Part shown: positions 7,642 to 16,178 of the stretch, in pieces | Layout of the letters: each line of letters begins with the position of its first letter | Numbering within the stretch: the first letter of the stretch is position 1 | DNA from: Nocardia suismassiliense | Lineage (GTDB): Bacteria; Actinomycetota; Actinomycetes; Mycobacteriales; Mycobacteriaceae | Assembly: GCF_900269665.1 (NCBI RefSeq) | Contig: NZ_LT985362.1 | Coordinates: 43,469 to 107,468 of the forward strand | Length of the DNA: 64,000 bases | Direction: 5' to 3' | Program-made: the position numbers and the translations under genes | Notes under the pieces: generated by a model | Database searches by the model: none | What the model saw: only the letters and a program-made list of their open reading frames with translations | What the model was told of the DNA's origin: nothing

Positions 7642-8823
7642 GTGCCCAAGCACACCAGCACCCGACACCAGCGCATTGCCCTGATCGCGGCCGCAGCAGT
7701 CATCCCGGTGGCGATGGCGGCCGGACCCGCTGTAGCCGTTGAACCATCACCGCAGGCCGGAGTGACCCCTCAATCCAGCCCCGGCCAGCCCGGCGTCAGC
7801 CCCGGCGGCAACGGCCAGCAGCCCGGGGTCACCCCAGCACCACCGCCGCCGCCGGCCCCGCTGCCACCGGACGCGGGCACACCGCTGGCCAATGCGCTGC
7901 CCGACCCGCCACCGCCGCGCCCGGACCGTCCGATGCCGAACTTCTGGAAGCCCGCTCCGGCACAGCCCGCGGTCTACGCCAGCCCCACCCCAGACGGCGG
8001 CGCCGGCGAACCCGAAGAAGAACAGCCTGCCGAGCCTGCGGCGCCGCCACCACCGCCGGAGGTCCTGCTGCACCTCGGGGCCGAGACCCACCCGCGCCCG
8101 GACTGGGCTCCACCCTCGCTGGTCACAGAGTGGAACCAGTGGAACGACTACGGGGTCTACCAAATTGCGCTGGCCTTCGACGCGGCTGGTCTTCCCCGCG
8201 ACAAAGCTGATCGGCGAGCACAGGTCACCGCCGGTGGCGCGGTGGCCGGAGGTATAGCTGGAGCCAACGCCGTCGCATTGACTGTCGGGTTGGGCAGCTG
8301 CTTCGCGGGCATGGCTGTCGGCGGCCTTGTCGGCGCGGCCGTCGCGGCACCAGCTCCGGTGTTCATCCCGTTGTCGGCGACCATCGGCGGCACTGTCGGC
8401 TGCGTGGCCGGTGCCACGGTCGTCGGTATCCCCGCTGCCGTCGCAGGCGCGGCCGTGGGCGCGACGGTCGGCGGGGCACTGGCGGCGGCGTTCGGAACCG
8501 GCGACAGCGATCAGCCCGCTCCGCCACCGGATGCCCTGCAGCCTCCCGCCCCCGAGCCCGCCCCGGAACCTGCCGCCGAGCCTGCAGCCGAGACCGCCGA
8601 GGGCACCAGCGAGCAGGACCCGGCTTGTCCACCACCTGCAGAAGACACCGCCCAGGAGGTCGCGGCTGTCCATGAAGCAGCAGCCCCCATGCCGGATCCG
8701 CAGGCGCCTGCGCCCTCGCCGGTCGAGGCGATGGTGTCGACGGTGGTCTCGACTGCACAGGCGATGTGGGCTCAACTGACCGCGCCGCCTGTGCCGCAGA
8801 ACCTGTTCGAGCAGCGGGGCTAG
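7642..8823 (+). CDS. Secreted Pro-rich protein with glycine-zipper core
   Basis: A 393-aa protein from the GTG at 7642, chosen for the excellent AAGGAG 6 bases upstream; the frame also has an ATG at 7528 coupled to the previous stop. It begins with a signal peptide (R-H-Q-R then A-L-I-A-A-A-A-V-I-P-V-A-M-A-A), then ~110 residues of Pro/Ala-rich extended sequence. Residues ~190-285 form a long Gly/Ala/Val zipper, with many GxxxG pairs, that could insert into a membrane. A Pro/Glu-rich C-terminal stretch follows. In an envelope-spanning T4SS of a mycolate bacterium it may line the outer part of the channel; that is inference. Confidence 0.7.
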   Translation: MPKHTSTRHQRIALIAAAAVIPVAMAAGPAVAVEPSPQAGVTPQSSPGQPGVSPGGNGQQPGVTPAPPPPPAPLPPDAGTPLANALPDPPPPRPDRPMPNFWKPAPAQPAVYASPTPDGGAGEPEEEQPAEPAAPPPPPEVLLHLGAETHPRPDWAPPSLVTEWNQWNDYGVYQIALAFDAAGLPRDKADRRAQVTAGGAVAGGIAGANAVALTVGLGSCFAGMAVGGLVGAAVAAPAPVFIPLSATIGGTVGCVAGATVVGIPAAVAGAAVGATVGGALAAAFGTGDSDQPAPPPDALQPPAPEPAPEPAAEPAAETAEGTSEQDPACPPPAEDTAQEVAAVHEAAAPMPDPQAPAPSPVEAMVSTVVSTAQAMWAQLTAPPVPQNLFEQRG

Positions 8824-8826
8824 TCG

Positions 8827-9672
8827 ATGGGTGCGGATGGTGAATGGGTCGTCGCGGGAGTACATCCCGCGACGGCCGCGCCCAACGGCGGATCGATCGT
8901 CTACCTGGCCCCCAAGGCTCCCGCACGGGTGCCGCCGGTGCTGGTGGTCGGTGCGTGCGGCGGCAGCGGAGCGACCGTCACCACCCTCGGTCTGGTCTCG
9001 GCGCTCGCTTCGGCGCAACGGGTGGTCGCACTCGATGCGACCGTCGCCGGGGGAGACCTCGCGACACGTGGCGCGGACCGGCGCCTCGCGTGCTGCTCGG
9101 TCCAAGCCTGGCTGGCCGCATCGAGCGCATCGACTGCGGCACCACTGTCAGAAGCGTTGTCGCTGACCAGCTCCGGCGCCGGACTGCTGTGGCGAGATCC
9201 AAGCCCGCTGCCCCATCGCGCCACCACGGCCACCATCTGCGACCGTCTTCTCAGCGCCGGCATGACCTCGGTGGTCGACGGCGGCAGCAGCGTCGCCGCC
9301 CGGCATCTGCGTCCATTGCTCGACCAGCCCGACGTACGCCTGGTGCTGACCATCCCGGCCCGCCGCGACGCGACGAACCGTCTGCGCTGGACGCTGCAGC
9401 AACTCGACGCCGAATTCGGCGGGGAGTTCATCGGCTCCTCGGTGCTGGTAGTCAGCCACCAACACCCCGACAGTGCCTCGGTGGCACAACCGTTGAGCAA
9501 CCTCTATCGCGGATGGGTCCGCGCGGTCTGCGAGATCCCCTACGACGCTCATCTGGCCGACGGCCGCACGATCACCTACGACCACCTACAGCCGCGCACC
9601 CGTCGCGCCTACGCCGACCTCGCCGCCGTGGTGGCACCGGAAAGCGCTGCGAAATCAACGGATTCGACATGA
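8827..9672 (+). CDS. MinD/ParA-like ATPase fold with degenerate Walker A
   Basis: A 281-aa protein. Residues 38-60 read V-L-V-V-G-A-C-G-G-S-G-A-T-V-T-T, the deviant P-loop of the MinD/ParA class, but the usual Lys of GKT is Ala49. The switch region V-A-L-D-A-T-V-A-G-G-D-L-A follows at ~66-79, as in CpaE/MinD proteins. It resembles ATPase-fold proteins found with actinobacterial secretion and pilus systems. The missing Lys suggests weak or no ATP hydrolysis. ATGA overlap with the next gene. Confidence 0.7.
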   Translation: MGADGEWVVAGVHPATAAPNGGSIVYLAPKAPARVPPVLVVGACGGSGATVTTLGLVSALASAQRVVALDATVAGGDLATRGADRRLACCSVQAWLAASSASTAAPLSEALSLTSSGAGLLWRDPSPLPHRATTATICDRLLSAGMTSVVDGGSSVAARHLRPLLDQPDVRLVLTIPARRDATNRLRWTLQQLDAEFGGEFIGSSVLVVSHQHPDSASVAQPLSNLYRGWVRAVCEIPYDAHLADGRTITYDHLQPRTRRAYADLAAVVAPESAAKSTDST

Positions 9673-10376
9673 GCGACGACTGGTTCGACGAGTCCCCCGA
9701 CCCCACCTACGCGCCGACGCCGTCGCTGTCGGTGGTGTCGCGCCATGAGCAGGACGATCAGGACTGGTTCGACACCAGCCCCGAGCCTGCCACCCCAGCG
9801 CCGGAGGCGAGCAAACCCCCCGTTGCTCGCCTCCGGCGCCGCCCGCGTCGACGCCCACCGCTGCCAGTGGTGATCATCGGCGCGCTCACTGCGACCGGCA
9901 CCATCGTCGTCTGCGCCGCGATGCTGATGCGTCCCGCCAGCCCGGCACCGCCGAATCTCGCGGACCCGACCACCACCGCAGCCACCTCCTCCGCGGTCAA
10001 GCCGTGGTGCACCGAAATCGGTGCCGGACAACCGGTCTCGATGACCGCAACCGAACCCGGACTGGCCGCGATCGCGGCATTCGAGAAGGCCTACTACCTC
10101 GACCGAGACGCCGTCACCGCACGCCTGCACGTCGCCGCCGACGCCCGGGTCGGCAGCGTGGACCAGCTCAAAGCCGGGATCGACACCGTCCCCGCCGGGA
10201 CCACCCATTGCGTGCTGGCAACCCCGGTGCAACCAGGCATGTGGTCGGTCGAGCTGTACACGCGCCGACCCGACGGAACTCTCGAGCACTTCCCGCAAAC
10301 GATCACCACGATCGCCGCAGCCACCGCGCCCAAGGGCGCGCTGATCACGGCGATCCTCCCGCGAGGAGACAACTGA
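9669..10376 (+). CDS. Single-pass membrane protein with periplasmic NTF2-like domain
   Basis: A 235-aa protein whose ATG overlaps the preceding stop. Two acidic W-F-D repeats (D-D-W-F-D-E-S-P and Q-D-W-F-D-T-S-P) lie in the cytoplasmic N-terminus, which could dock a partner. An Arg-rich patch (R-L-R-R-R-P-R-R-R) precedes one membrane helix at ~68-90. The outer part (~120-235), with the F-E-K-A-Y-Y-L-D-R-D-A motif, looks like the NTF2-like domains common in actinobacterial T4SS accessory proteins. The next gene starts within its stop codon. Confidence 0.65.
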   Translation: MSDDWFDESPDPTYAPTPSLSVVSRHEQDDQDWFDTSPEPATPAPEASKPPVARLRRRPRRRPPLPVVIIGALTATGTIVVCAAMLMRPASPAPPNLADPTTTAATSSAVKPWCTEIGAGQPVSMTATEPGLAAIAAFEKAYYLDRDAVTARLHVAADARVGSVDQLKAGIDTVPAGTTHCVLATPVQPGMWSVELYTRRPDGTLEHFPQTITTIAAATAPKGALITAILPRGDN

Positions 10377-11851
10377 TGCGCACCCGCACCATCCTGCTGT
10401 GCACCCCTATCATCGCCTCGGCGATGCTGCTGGGCACCACCACCGCATCCACCGTCGCGGTCGCAGAGCCCGAACCCGACTGTGCCGGTTTACATCTGCT
10501 GATCGCCAACGGCACAGGCGAAGCGACACCAGGCACACCGCCAGAGGTCGACACCGGCTTCGGTGCCGCGATAGCGGTGCCCGCGCGACTAGCCGCGAAC
10601 CGCGACAAACCGCTACTGAGCCGCTCCTATCTCGCCTACCAAGCCAGCGACCCTAGCGCGACCTCGATCGTCTCCGGCGCCACGAACGCGACAACCTTCC
10701 TGGCCGAGCAATCCAAACGTTGCCCCAACCAGCGCGTGTTCCTCGTCGGCGCACAACAGGGCGCTCAGGTGATGGCCACGATCGCCCGCGACGTCGGGAC
10801 AGGGCGCGGAGCGATTCCGGCTGACCGCCTCGCCGGAGTCGCCTTGTTCTCCGATCCCACACGAAGCCCTGGCGCGCCGATCTTCTCCGGCGGGCAGAAC
10901 GGTCCCGGCAACATCCCAGGTGTCACCGGAAACACTGTGGCCCAAACCATTCGGCTCAACGGCGCGGCACCCGCTGACGGGGGAGGGATCGCACCGGCCA
11001 CCACACGCGCCAGCTACGGATCGCTCACCTCTCGCGTCGCATCGTTCTGCGTGCACGGCGATCTATCGTGCGACATCCCCGCCGACGCTGCTCTGGCAAA
11101 AGTCGTCGCCGGTGTCGGCTCGAAGATCAAACAAGACGGATCCGATCCGCTCGGCGTGCTGGCCAGTGTGGTGACCTCCCTGAGCCAAAGCGTGCTCTAC
11201 ACCGGGGCGAGCTTCATCAACGATCACCTGTCCACCACCTCTGGCGGGCAACTGCAGGTCAACACCTCCGGGCCGAGCGTGACCGACCGGCTCGTGCAGT
11301 CAGCCAACCCCAACCTCAAGCCCGAAGACGTTCTCACCCAAGCATTGAAGGCGATCACCAAGATCGCGGGCATGGGGATCAGCGCTGCGGTCGCCGTCGG
11401 CCGCGAGATCCTCACCCCCGCCAATATCGCCCAGATCGGGGCCGCGCTGGTCGCCGGACCCGAAGCCGCGCTGGGTCTGGTCGCGGCGAAACTCGGTGGC
11501 GCGGTACTGAAGCTGATCCCGCCGGTGACCCTGGATCGCGTCGCCAAGCTCGCCTTCAACGAACTCTCCGACGGCCTGACCGACAACACCGGGCTCGTGC
11601 GGATGGCGATGGACACCAGCTACTGGCAGAACACCCGCGCCACCGGCTACACCACGGTGCCCGTCGGCGCGAGCGGGCAAACAGCGGTGCAACTGGTCGC
11701 CGACTGGGTCGCCGCAGCCGCCCAAGACATCGCCGGAGCCTCCGCGACCCCCGAGGGGAAGACCTCTCCCACCAAACCTGGCCCCCTGGCCACAGTCCCC
11801 GGTCAGGAGGTGCTGGCGGCTTCGAAAATCCTTGCTGGTCAAGCGAACTGA
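10376..11851 (+). CDS. Cutinase-family exported protein lacking its nucleophile
   Basis: A 491-aa protein with a signal peptide (cleavage near A-V-A at 28-30). Residues ~35-235 follow the actinobacterial cutinase fold: paired Cys at 36 and 116, the strand R-V-F-L-V-G, then the elbow and the F-C-V-H-G-D-L-S-C segment that carries the catalytic Asp. The elbow, normally G-Y-S-Q-G, is G-A-Q-Q-G at 125-129, so the Ser is Gln127. The remaining ~250 residues are Ala/Gly/Leu-rich, helical and unlike cutinases. Cutinases act on esters of the mycolate envelope; this one may bind rather than cut. In operon with the T4SS genes. Confidence 0.75.
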   Translation: MRTRTILLCTPIIASAMLLGTTTASTVAVAEPEPDCAGLHLLIANGTGEATPGTPPEVDTGFGAAIAVPARLAANRDKPLLSRSYLAYQASDPSATSIVSGATNATTFLAEQSKRCPNQRVFLVGAQQGAQVMATIARDVGTGRGAIPADRLAGVALFSDPTRSPGAPIFSGGQNGPGNIPGVTGNTVAQTIRLNGAAPADGGGIAPATTRASYGSLTSRVASFCVHGDLSCDIPADAALAKVVAGVGSKIKQDGSDPLGVLASVVTSLSQSVLYTGASFINDHLSTTSGGQLQVNTSGPSVTDRLVQSANPNLKPEDVLTQALKAITKIAGMGISAAVAVGREILTPANIAQIGAALVAGPEAALGLVAAKLGGAVLKLIPPVTLDRVAKLAFNELSDGLTDNTGLVRMAMDTSYWQNTRATGYTTVPVGASGQTAVQLVADWVAAAAQDIAGASATPEGKTSPTKPGPLATVPGQEVLAASKILAGQAN

Positions 11852-11932
11852 CAATTCGCGGTGCCGACCTCGGGAATCGGTCACCGCGTCCCGCACGACG
11901 GTGGTGGTCCCACCACCACAGGAAGGACCGAC

Positions 11933-12568
11933 ATGGTGGCGCCGATAGCGCGCGGCACATCCACAGCCGGGCCCACCACTCCGGCCGGGCTGAAAGTGCC
12001 CGCGCCCGAGGAGCAGGCACCGGTATGGGACCGTGCGCTCTCCACCGCCAGCCCCCCTCCGGCGATCTGGCTGCTCGGCGCCCACGGCGGCGCCGGGGTC
12101 AGCACCCTGGCACGAACCTGGGCACCGGCTGCGGACTCCCAACGCGGCTGGCCCGCGGCGGACCGCTACCCCAACGTCGTGGTGCTCACCCGCACCCACC
12201 GCATCGGGCTCACCGCCGCCCATGTCCTGCTCCGCCAAGCCGCCGCAGGCCTCATCGGCGGATGCACCCTGCTGGGACTGGTCTCGGTCGCCGACCATGA
12301 CGGTCACCTGCCCGCGACCTTGCGCCGCCAACTGGAGCTGGTCGAAGAACTCGCCCCCGCCAGCTGGCGCGTCCCTTTCCTGTCGATCTATCGGCGCTTG
12401 AGCGTCGAGCAGATGCCCCGGTGGTCCCCGCGCGAGGAATCCACCGAGACCCAGCGGCGCTTCGCCCGCACCGACCCCGCCGCGACCGTGCATCCCGACC
12501 TCGTCGACATCGGGCGCGCTGTCTTCGACTCCGCCCGCACCGCAGCCATCAGCCGAAAGCAGAGGTAA
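11933..12568 (+). CDS. P-loop ATPase-like T4SS-associated protein
   Basis: A 211-aa protein from the ATG at 11933, which has AAGGA 6 bases upstream; the frame also extends to a GTG at 11861 without a site. Residues ~44-58 read A-I-W-L-L-G-A-H-G-G-A-G-V-S-T-L, a MinD-like P-loop in which the Lys is replaced by Val. The rest is alpha/beta with Y-P-N-V-V-V-L-T-R-T and L-L-G-L-V-S-V-A-D strands. From memory it resembles DUF6668-type proteins of actinobacterial conjugative elements. Two such degenerate P-loop proteins now sit in one operon (see 8827). Confidence 0.65.
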   Translation: MVAPIARGTSTAGPTTPAGLKVPAPEEQAPVWDRALSTASPPPAIWLLGAHGGAGVSTLARTWAPAADSQRGWPAADRYPNVVVLTRTHRIGLTAAHVLLRQAAAGLIGGCTLLGLVSVADHDGHLPATLRRQLELVEELAPASWRVPFLSIYRRLSVEQMPRWSPREESTETQRRFARTDPAATVHPDLVDIGRAVFDSARTAAISRKQR

Positions 12569-12575
12569 CCCTGTC

Positions 12576-12869
12576 ATGTCCCCGCTCACACAGACCTACC
12601 ACGTCGCGCAGGCGAGCGTTCTCGCCCAAATCAGTACGACCCCCGGCGTCCCTCCCGGCTCGGAAAAGTACCTGACAATCCTGTCCTGGGTGATCTGGGC
12701 CGCTGTCATCGCGTCGATCGGAGGCTTCGTCGTCGCCGCTGCCATGTTGGCCTATCAACGCTGGTCCGGTGGTGGTGGTGACGCCCAAGGCAAATTGGTC
12801 GGCGCGATGATCGGCGCGGCCTTGATCACCATGAGCGGGACCATCATCAACACCATCGTCTGGGACTGA
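12576..12869 (+). CDS. TrbC/VirB2-like small membrane protein
   Basis: A 97-aa protein with two membrane helices (~33-59 and ~73-93) separated by a short loop Q-R-W-S-G-G-G-G-D. This is the layout of VirB2/TrbC pilin-type subunits, and the position before the TrbL/VirB6-like gene fits. The sequence itself is too short for a firm family match. RBS upstream is weak; the start at 12576 follows the previous stop by 7 bases. Confidence 0.65.
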   Translation: MSPLTQTYHVAQASVLAQISTTPGVPPGSEKYLTILSWVIWAAVIASIGGFVVAAAMLAYQRWSGGGGDAQGKLVGAMIGAALITMSGTIINTIVWD

Positions 12870-12876
12870 TCGCGTC

Positions 12877-13143
12877 ATGACGGTTCTCGCGCAGCCACCC
12901 GCTGAGCCTCAGCAACTACCCGAGCAAGTCTTCGGGCCGCTGAGCACCCTGTTCGGGTGGTTCGTCTGGTTCGCGACGTTGCTGGCGATCGCCAGCTTCG
13001 TGGCGACGGTCTCGATGATCGTGTGGCAGCGCCGATCAGCGTCCTCGACTCACCTGCTCGAGGAAGCTGCTCTGATCCGTATCTGCATCGCATCAGCCAT
13101 CTTGAGCGCCGCGATGCCCATCGCCCAAGAACTCATGCGCTGA
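12877..13143 (+). CDS. Second small two-helix membrane protein
   Basis: An 88-aa protein with helices at ~24-48 and ~66-84 and a basic loop W-Q-R-R-S-A-S-S. Same architecture and nearly the same length as the preceding gene but with different sequence, so the two probably form a pair in the inner membrane part of the channel. Confidence 0.6.
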   Translation: MTVLAQPPAEPQQLPEQVFGPLSTLFGWFVWFATLLAIASFVATVSMIVWQRRSASSTHLLEEAALIRICIASAILSAAMPIAQELMR

Positions 13144-13162
13144 ACGGCGAAAGGGAAAACTG

Positions 13163-13789
13163 TTGCTTCACAAGAAGATCAGAGTAAGTATCGCCGCCGT
13201 TCTGGTCGCGCTCACCATGCTTGTGGTCGGCTGCGGTGAGGGCGACGATCCAGCGCCGGTGACAACCAGTGCAGCCCCCGACCCCACCGCCGCACCGGCG
13301 CGCCTGGTGTGGGAAACCCGCGCCGGCGTCCGGCTGCCCCGCTCACCGATCGACGGACCCACCAACTTCGGCGACGCCGTCGCGACCGGCTATTCACGTA
13401 CTCCGCAAGGCGCAGTGCTCGCCGCCATCCGCGGCCAAGTGCTGCTCGCACTGGCCACCGACAGCGAATGGGGGCGAGTCCTGTCCATCGTCGCCGCACC
13501 CGGCCCAGGCCGCGAGGAATACGCTGCGAATCGAATCGCGCTGTCGATCAACGGACCCGTCCCCGTGGGCAAATCGCCAAAGTTCCTGGCGTTCAAAGTC
13601 ACTCACTATACCGACAGGGCTGCGGCAGTGCTGGTCGTCGCCGAAACGGCCGACTCACGCGAGCGCCTGGCCTTCCCGGTCGCCCTCGCCTGGATCGACG
13701 ACTGGCGCATCGTGCTCCCCACAGCCGCTGAGAACGTCGACGGGATCGAAGTACCCACCCTCGACGGCTACACACGCCTGGAGGGCTGA
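13163..13789 (+). CDS. Lipoprotein of the T4SS operon
   Basis: A 208-aa protein from the TTG at 13163, preceded by AAAGGG. The N-terminus has K-K-I-R, a hydrophobic stretch and the lipobox L-V-V-G-C at ~20-24, so it is likely lipid-anchored outside. A Pro/Ala linker is followed by a compact domain containing G-Y-S-R-T-P-Q-G-A-V-L-A. The next gene carries the same signature (G-Y-R-R-S-P-Q-G-A-A-I-A), so both share a conserved domain. Confidence 0.7.
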   Translation: MLHKKIRVSIAAVLVALTMLVVGCGEGDDPAPVTTSAAPDPTAAPARLVWETRAGVRLPRSPIDGPTNFGDAVATGYSRTPQGAVLAAIRGQVLLALATDSEWGRVLSIVAAPGPGREEYAANRIALSINGPVPVGKSPKFLAFKVTHYTDRAAAVLVVAETADSRERLAFPVALAWIDDWRIVLPTAAENVDGIEVPTLDGYTRLEG

Positions 13790-13791
13790 CG

Positions 13792-14604
13792 ATGACACGA
13801 GCTCGCATCGCGGTGGCGACCGTCTTGACCGTGCTGTGTGCCATCGTCGTGGTCCTCTTCGCCAACCGCGACGACAATCCACGTGAATCCGGCACCGCGG
13901 CCCCGCGCCCGACACGCACCGCGCCGGGCGGACCCAGTTCGGCGGGCGGGTTCGACGATCCCACCACCGACCGCCTCGGCCGCAAAATCATCATTCCCCG
14001 TAATGCCGCGGGCCAACCCCAGCCCCAGCGCGATCCCGGGCCGCGCGTGGAATGCGGTGGGGGCGCGGTGGATTCGCCACAAGGCATGCAGATCCAACGC
14101 AGCTTCGAGATGCCGATCCTGACCTCGGCCACCGACGGGCCCACTCGTATCGAAGGAACCAATCTGCTGGGCTACCGGCGATCGCCACAGGGCGCGGCGA
14201 TCGCCGGATTCAACTTCCTCTCGCGCACCTACGCCGCAGGAGAGCCCTCGCGCGCGGCGATCGCCGCGCTGACGATCCTGACCGAGGACGAACAACGAGA
14301 CCTGGCCCAGGCATCCGCACCGGTTGAGGCCGACCCGGCCGGAGATCGGTTTCGGCGGTTGTTCCTCGCACCAGAAGCATTCCGCATCCTCACCTGCGAT
14401 GCGGACCTGGTCGCGGTCGAGTGGGCTTTACGCGCCGAAACAACCCCGGCCACCACGACAGCGGCGGGGCAATGGGTCGGATTGCGGCTGAATCTGCTGT
14501 GGCGCCACGGCGATTGGCGTGTCCAACTCGCACGTGAGCTGGCCAGTACCGGGGCCGGGCAGCGGGATTCCTCGCTGGAGGGGTGGACGAAGTGGTCTTG
14601 GTGA
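13792..14604 (+). CDS. Membrane-anchored T4SS accessory protein
   Basis: A 270-aa protein with an N-terminal signal anchor (residues 5-24), a Pro/Arg/Ser-rich linker, and a periplasmic domain with V-E-C-G-G-G-A and G-Y-R-R-S-P-Q-G-A-A-I-A-G. This second motif is shared with the lipoprotein just upstream, pointing to paralogous domains. The stop overlaps a GTG of the next gene. Confidence 0.65.
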   Translation: MTRARIAVATVLTVLCAIVVVLFANRDDNPRESGTAAPRPTRTAPGGPSSAGGFDDPTTDRLGRKIIIPRNAAGQPQPQRDPGPRVECGGGAVDSPQGMQIQRSFEMPILTSATDGPTRIEGTNLLGYRRSPQGAAIAGFNFLSRTYAAGEPSRAAIAALTILTEDEQRDLAQASAPVEADPAGDRFRRLFLAPEAFRILTCDADLVAVEWALRAETTPATTTAAGQWVGLRLNLLWRHGDWRVQLARELASTGAGQRDSSLEGWTKWSW

Positions 14605-16178
14605 GACGCCTCGCGTTGCTCGTCATCGGCGTACTGGTGGCGGGAATCGTCACTGCTGGTTCAGCGTTGGCCCAACCCTCAACCGCGCCACCGACACCGC
14701 CACGCCCCACCGTAACCGTTCCCACCCAAAGCCCGACACTCAACTCCGATCCCGACCCCGACGGCAGCCAGTTCGACGAAACCTACGACGGCTGTAAAGA
14801 CCTGCTCGACCAAGGGCTCCACACCGGACTCGACTGGCTCGACGAGGCGATCGACGTCACCGTCGGCGGACTGTCGACGATCAACTGCGGCGTCGCGGCC
14901 GGAGCAATGACCGCCGGAGTCAACGGAGTACAGGGCTTGGCAACCCTGTTTTGGGACGACCCGGTCGGCAAGCTCACCCGCGCGGTCATGGACGGCAACA
15001 AGAACGCCTTTGTCACGATGATGACGTTCTGGATGTCGGTCCCGATACCGTTCTCCGGATCCCAATCGATCGGCGGAATCCGCAACCTGACATGGGAATT
15101 GCAGTTGATCGCGTTAGCGTTCGGGGTCGGGTTCGGGGCGCTCCGGCTGGCGATAGCACGTCGGCACGCGGTGGCCGAAGGCGCAGAAGAATCCGCGCGC
15201 ATGCTGATGCGAACATTGTTCGCACTCTGGACGCTTCCAGTGACCGTGCTCGCCCTGCACCAAGCCGGCGACGGCTTCTCGATCTGGGTACTGCAAAGCG
15301 CATCCGGCGGCGACGTCAACGCCAAAATTCAGGCGCTGGTGTGGATCGACGAAAAGTCCGGACTGGGCCCGGTGGTCTCGCTCGCACTGGCCGGGATCGG
15401 GCTGCTCGGCAGCATCGCCCAACTGGTCGCGCTGATCATCCGCGAGGCGGTGCTGTCGCTGGCCGTCGCGCTCTCACCGATCGCTGCCGCTGCCAGCGTC
15501 ACCGGCACCGGCCGCCAGAGCTGGACCTCGATGATCAGCTACACCATCGCCGCACTGCTGTTCAAGCCCGCAGCCAGTCTGCTCTACGCCTTCGCCTTCT
15601 GGGCCGCGACAAGCAATACCGCCACCGACGCGGTGATCGGGGCCGTACTGCTCGCCGTGGCCGGATTTGCGCTGCCAACGATCCTGCGCGTAATCGCCCC
15701 ATCGGTGTCGACGATCTCGGCCGGAGGATCGCAGGTCGCTGCGTTGGCCGCAGGTGGCGGTGCTGCCGCGGGTGCGGCAGGAATGGCAGCTCGCGCGGCC
15801 GGTGCCAAGATGCAGCCCAACGGGGGAGGCAGCGCGGGATCCGCTGCGGGATCGGGTGGTTCACCCCCAGCATCTGGTTCGACCGGCGGCTACGGCGGCC
15901 AGTACTCGGGCTCGAGCTCCGGAGGCGGAGGCGGAGGCGGTTCACGCGCAGGCGGCGGTGGCGGGTCAGGCGGTGGCGGCTCGGCGACCCGTTCCGGTTC
16001 CAGCGCAAGCGGATCGGCGGGCACGAGCAAGGCAGCCACGGCAGCCAAGCTCGGCGGCATGGCGCTGGCGGGCATCGGGACCGCCGCCGTCGGGACCGCC
16101 CGCGCCGCCTCACGGGGTACCTCGAGCGCGGCCGGGTTCATCGAGGGAACGATCCAGAACGGGCAGGTGCCGCGATGA
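14601..16178 (+). CDS. TrbL/VirB6-like polytopic membrane protein
   Basis: About 525 aa from the GTG at 14601 that overlaps the previous stop (GTGA); a GTG at 14583 is the alternative. A signal-like helix (R-R-L-A-L-L-V-I-G-V) is followed by a Pro/Thr region and a soluble part with two Cys, then about six membrane helices between residues ~160 and 400. The C-terminal 120 residues are Gly/Ser-rich with runs of Gly. This matches TrbL/VirB6 proteins that form the inner-membrane core of conjugative T4SS. Overlaps the next gene by ATGA. Confidence 0.75.
   Translation: MRRLALLVIGVLVAGIVTAGSALAQPSTAPPTPPRPTVTVPTQSPTLNSDPDPDGSQFDETYDGCKDLLDQGLHTGLDWLDEAIDVTVGGLSTINCGVAAGAMTAGVNGVQGLATLFWDDPVGKLTRAVMDGNKNAFVTMMTFWMSVPIPFSGSQSIGGIRNLTWELQLIALAFGVGFGALRLAIARRHAVAEGAEESARMLMRTLFALWTLPVTVLALHQAGDGFSIWVLQSASGGDVNAKIQALVWIDEKSGLGPVVSLALAGIGLLGSIAQLVALIIREAVLSLAVALSPIAAAASVTGTGRQSWTSMISYTIAALLFKPAASLLYAFAFWAATSNTATDAVIGAVLLAVAGFALPTILRVIAPSVSTISAGGSQVAALAAGGGAAAGAAGMAARAAGAKMQPNGGGSAGSAAGSGGSPPASGSTGGYGGQYSGSSSGGGGGGGSRAGGGGGSGGGGSATRSGSSASGSAGTSKAATAAKLGGMALAGIGTAAVGTARAASRGTSSAAGFIEGTIQNGQVPR

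Noticed and set aside
11861..11932. Upstream extension of the DUF6668-like protein to a GTG at 11861
   Set aside because: No ribosome site there, while the ATG at 11933 has AAGGA at ideal spacing.
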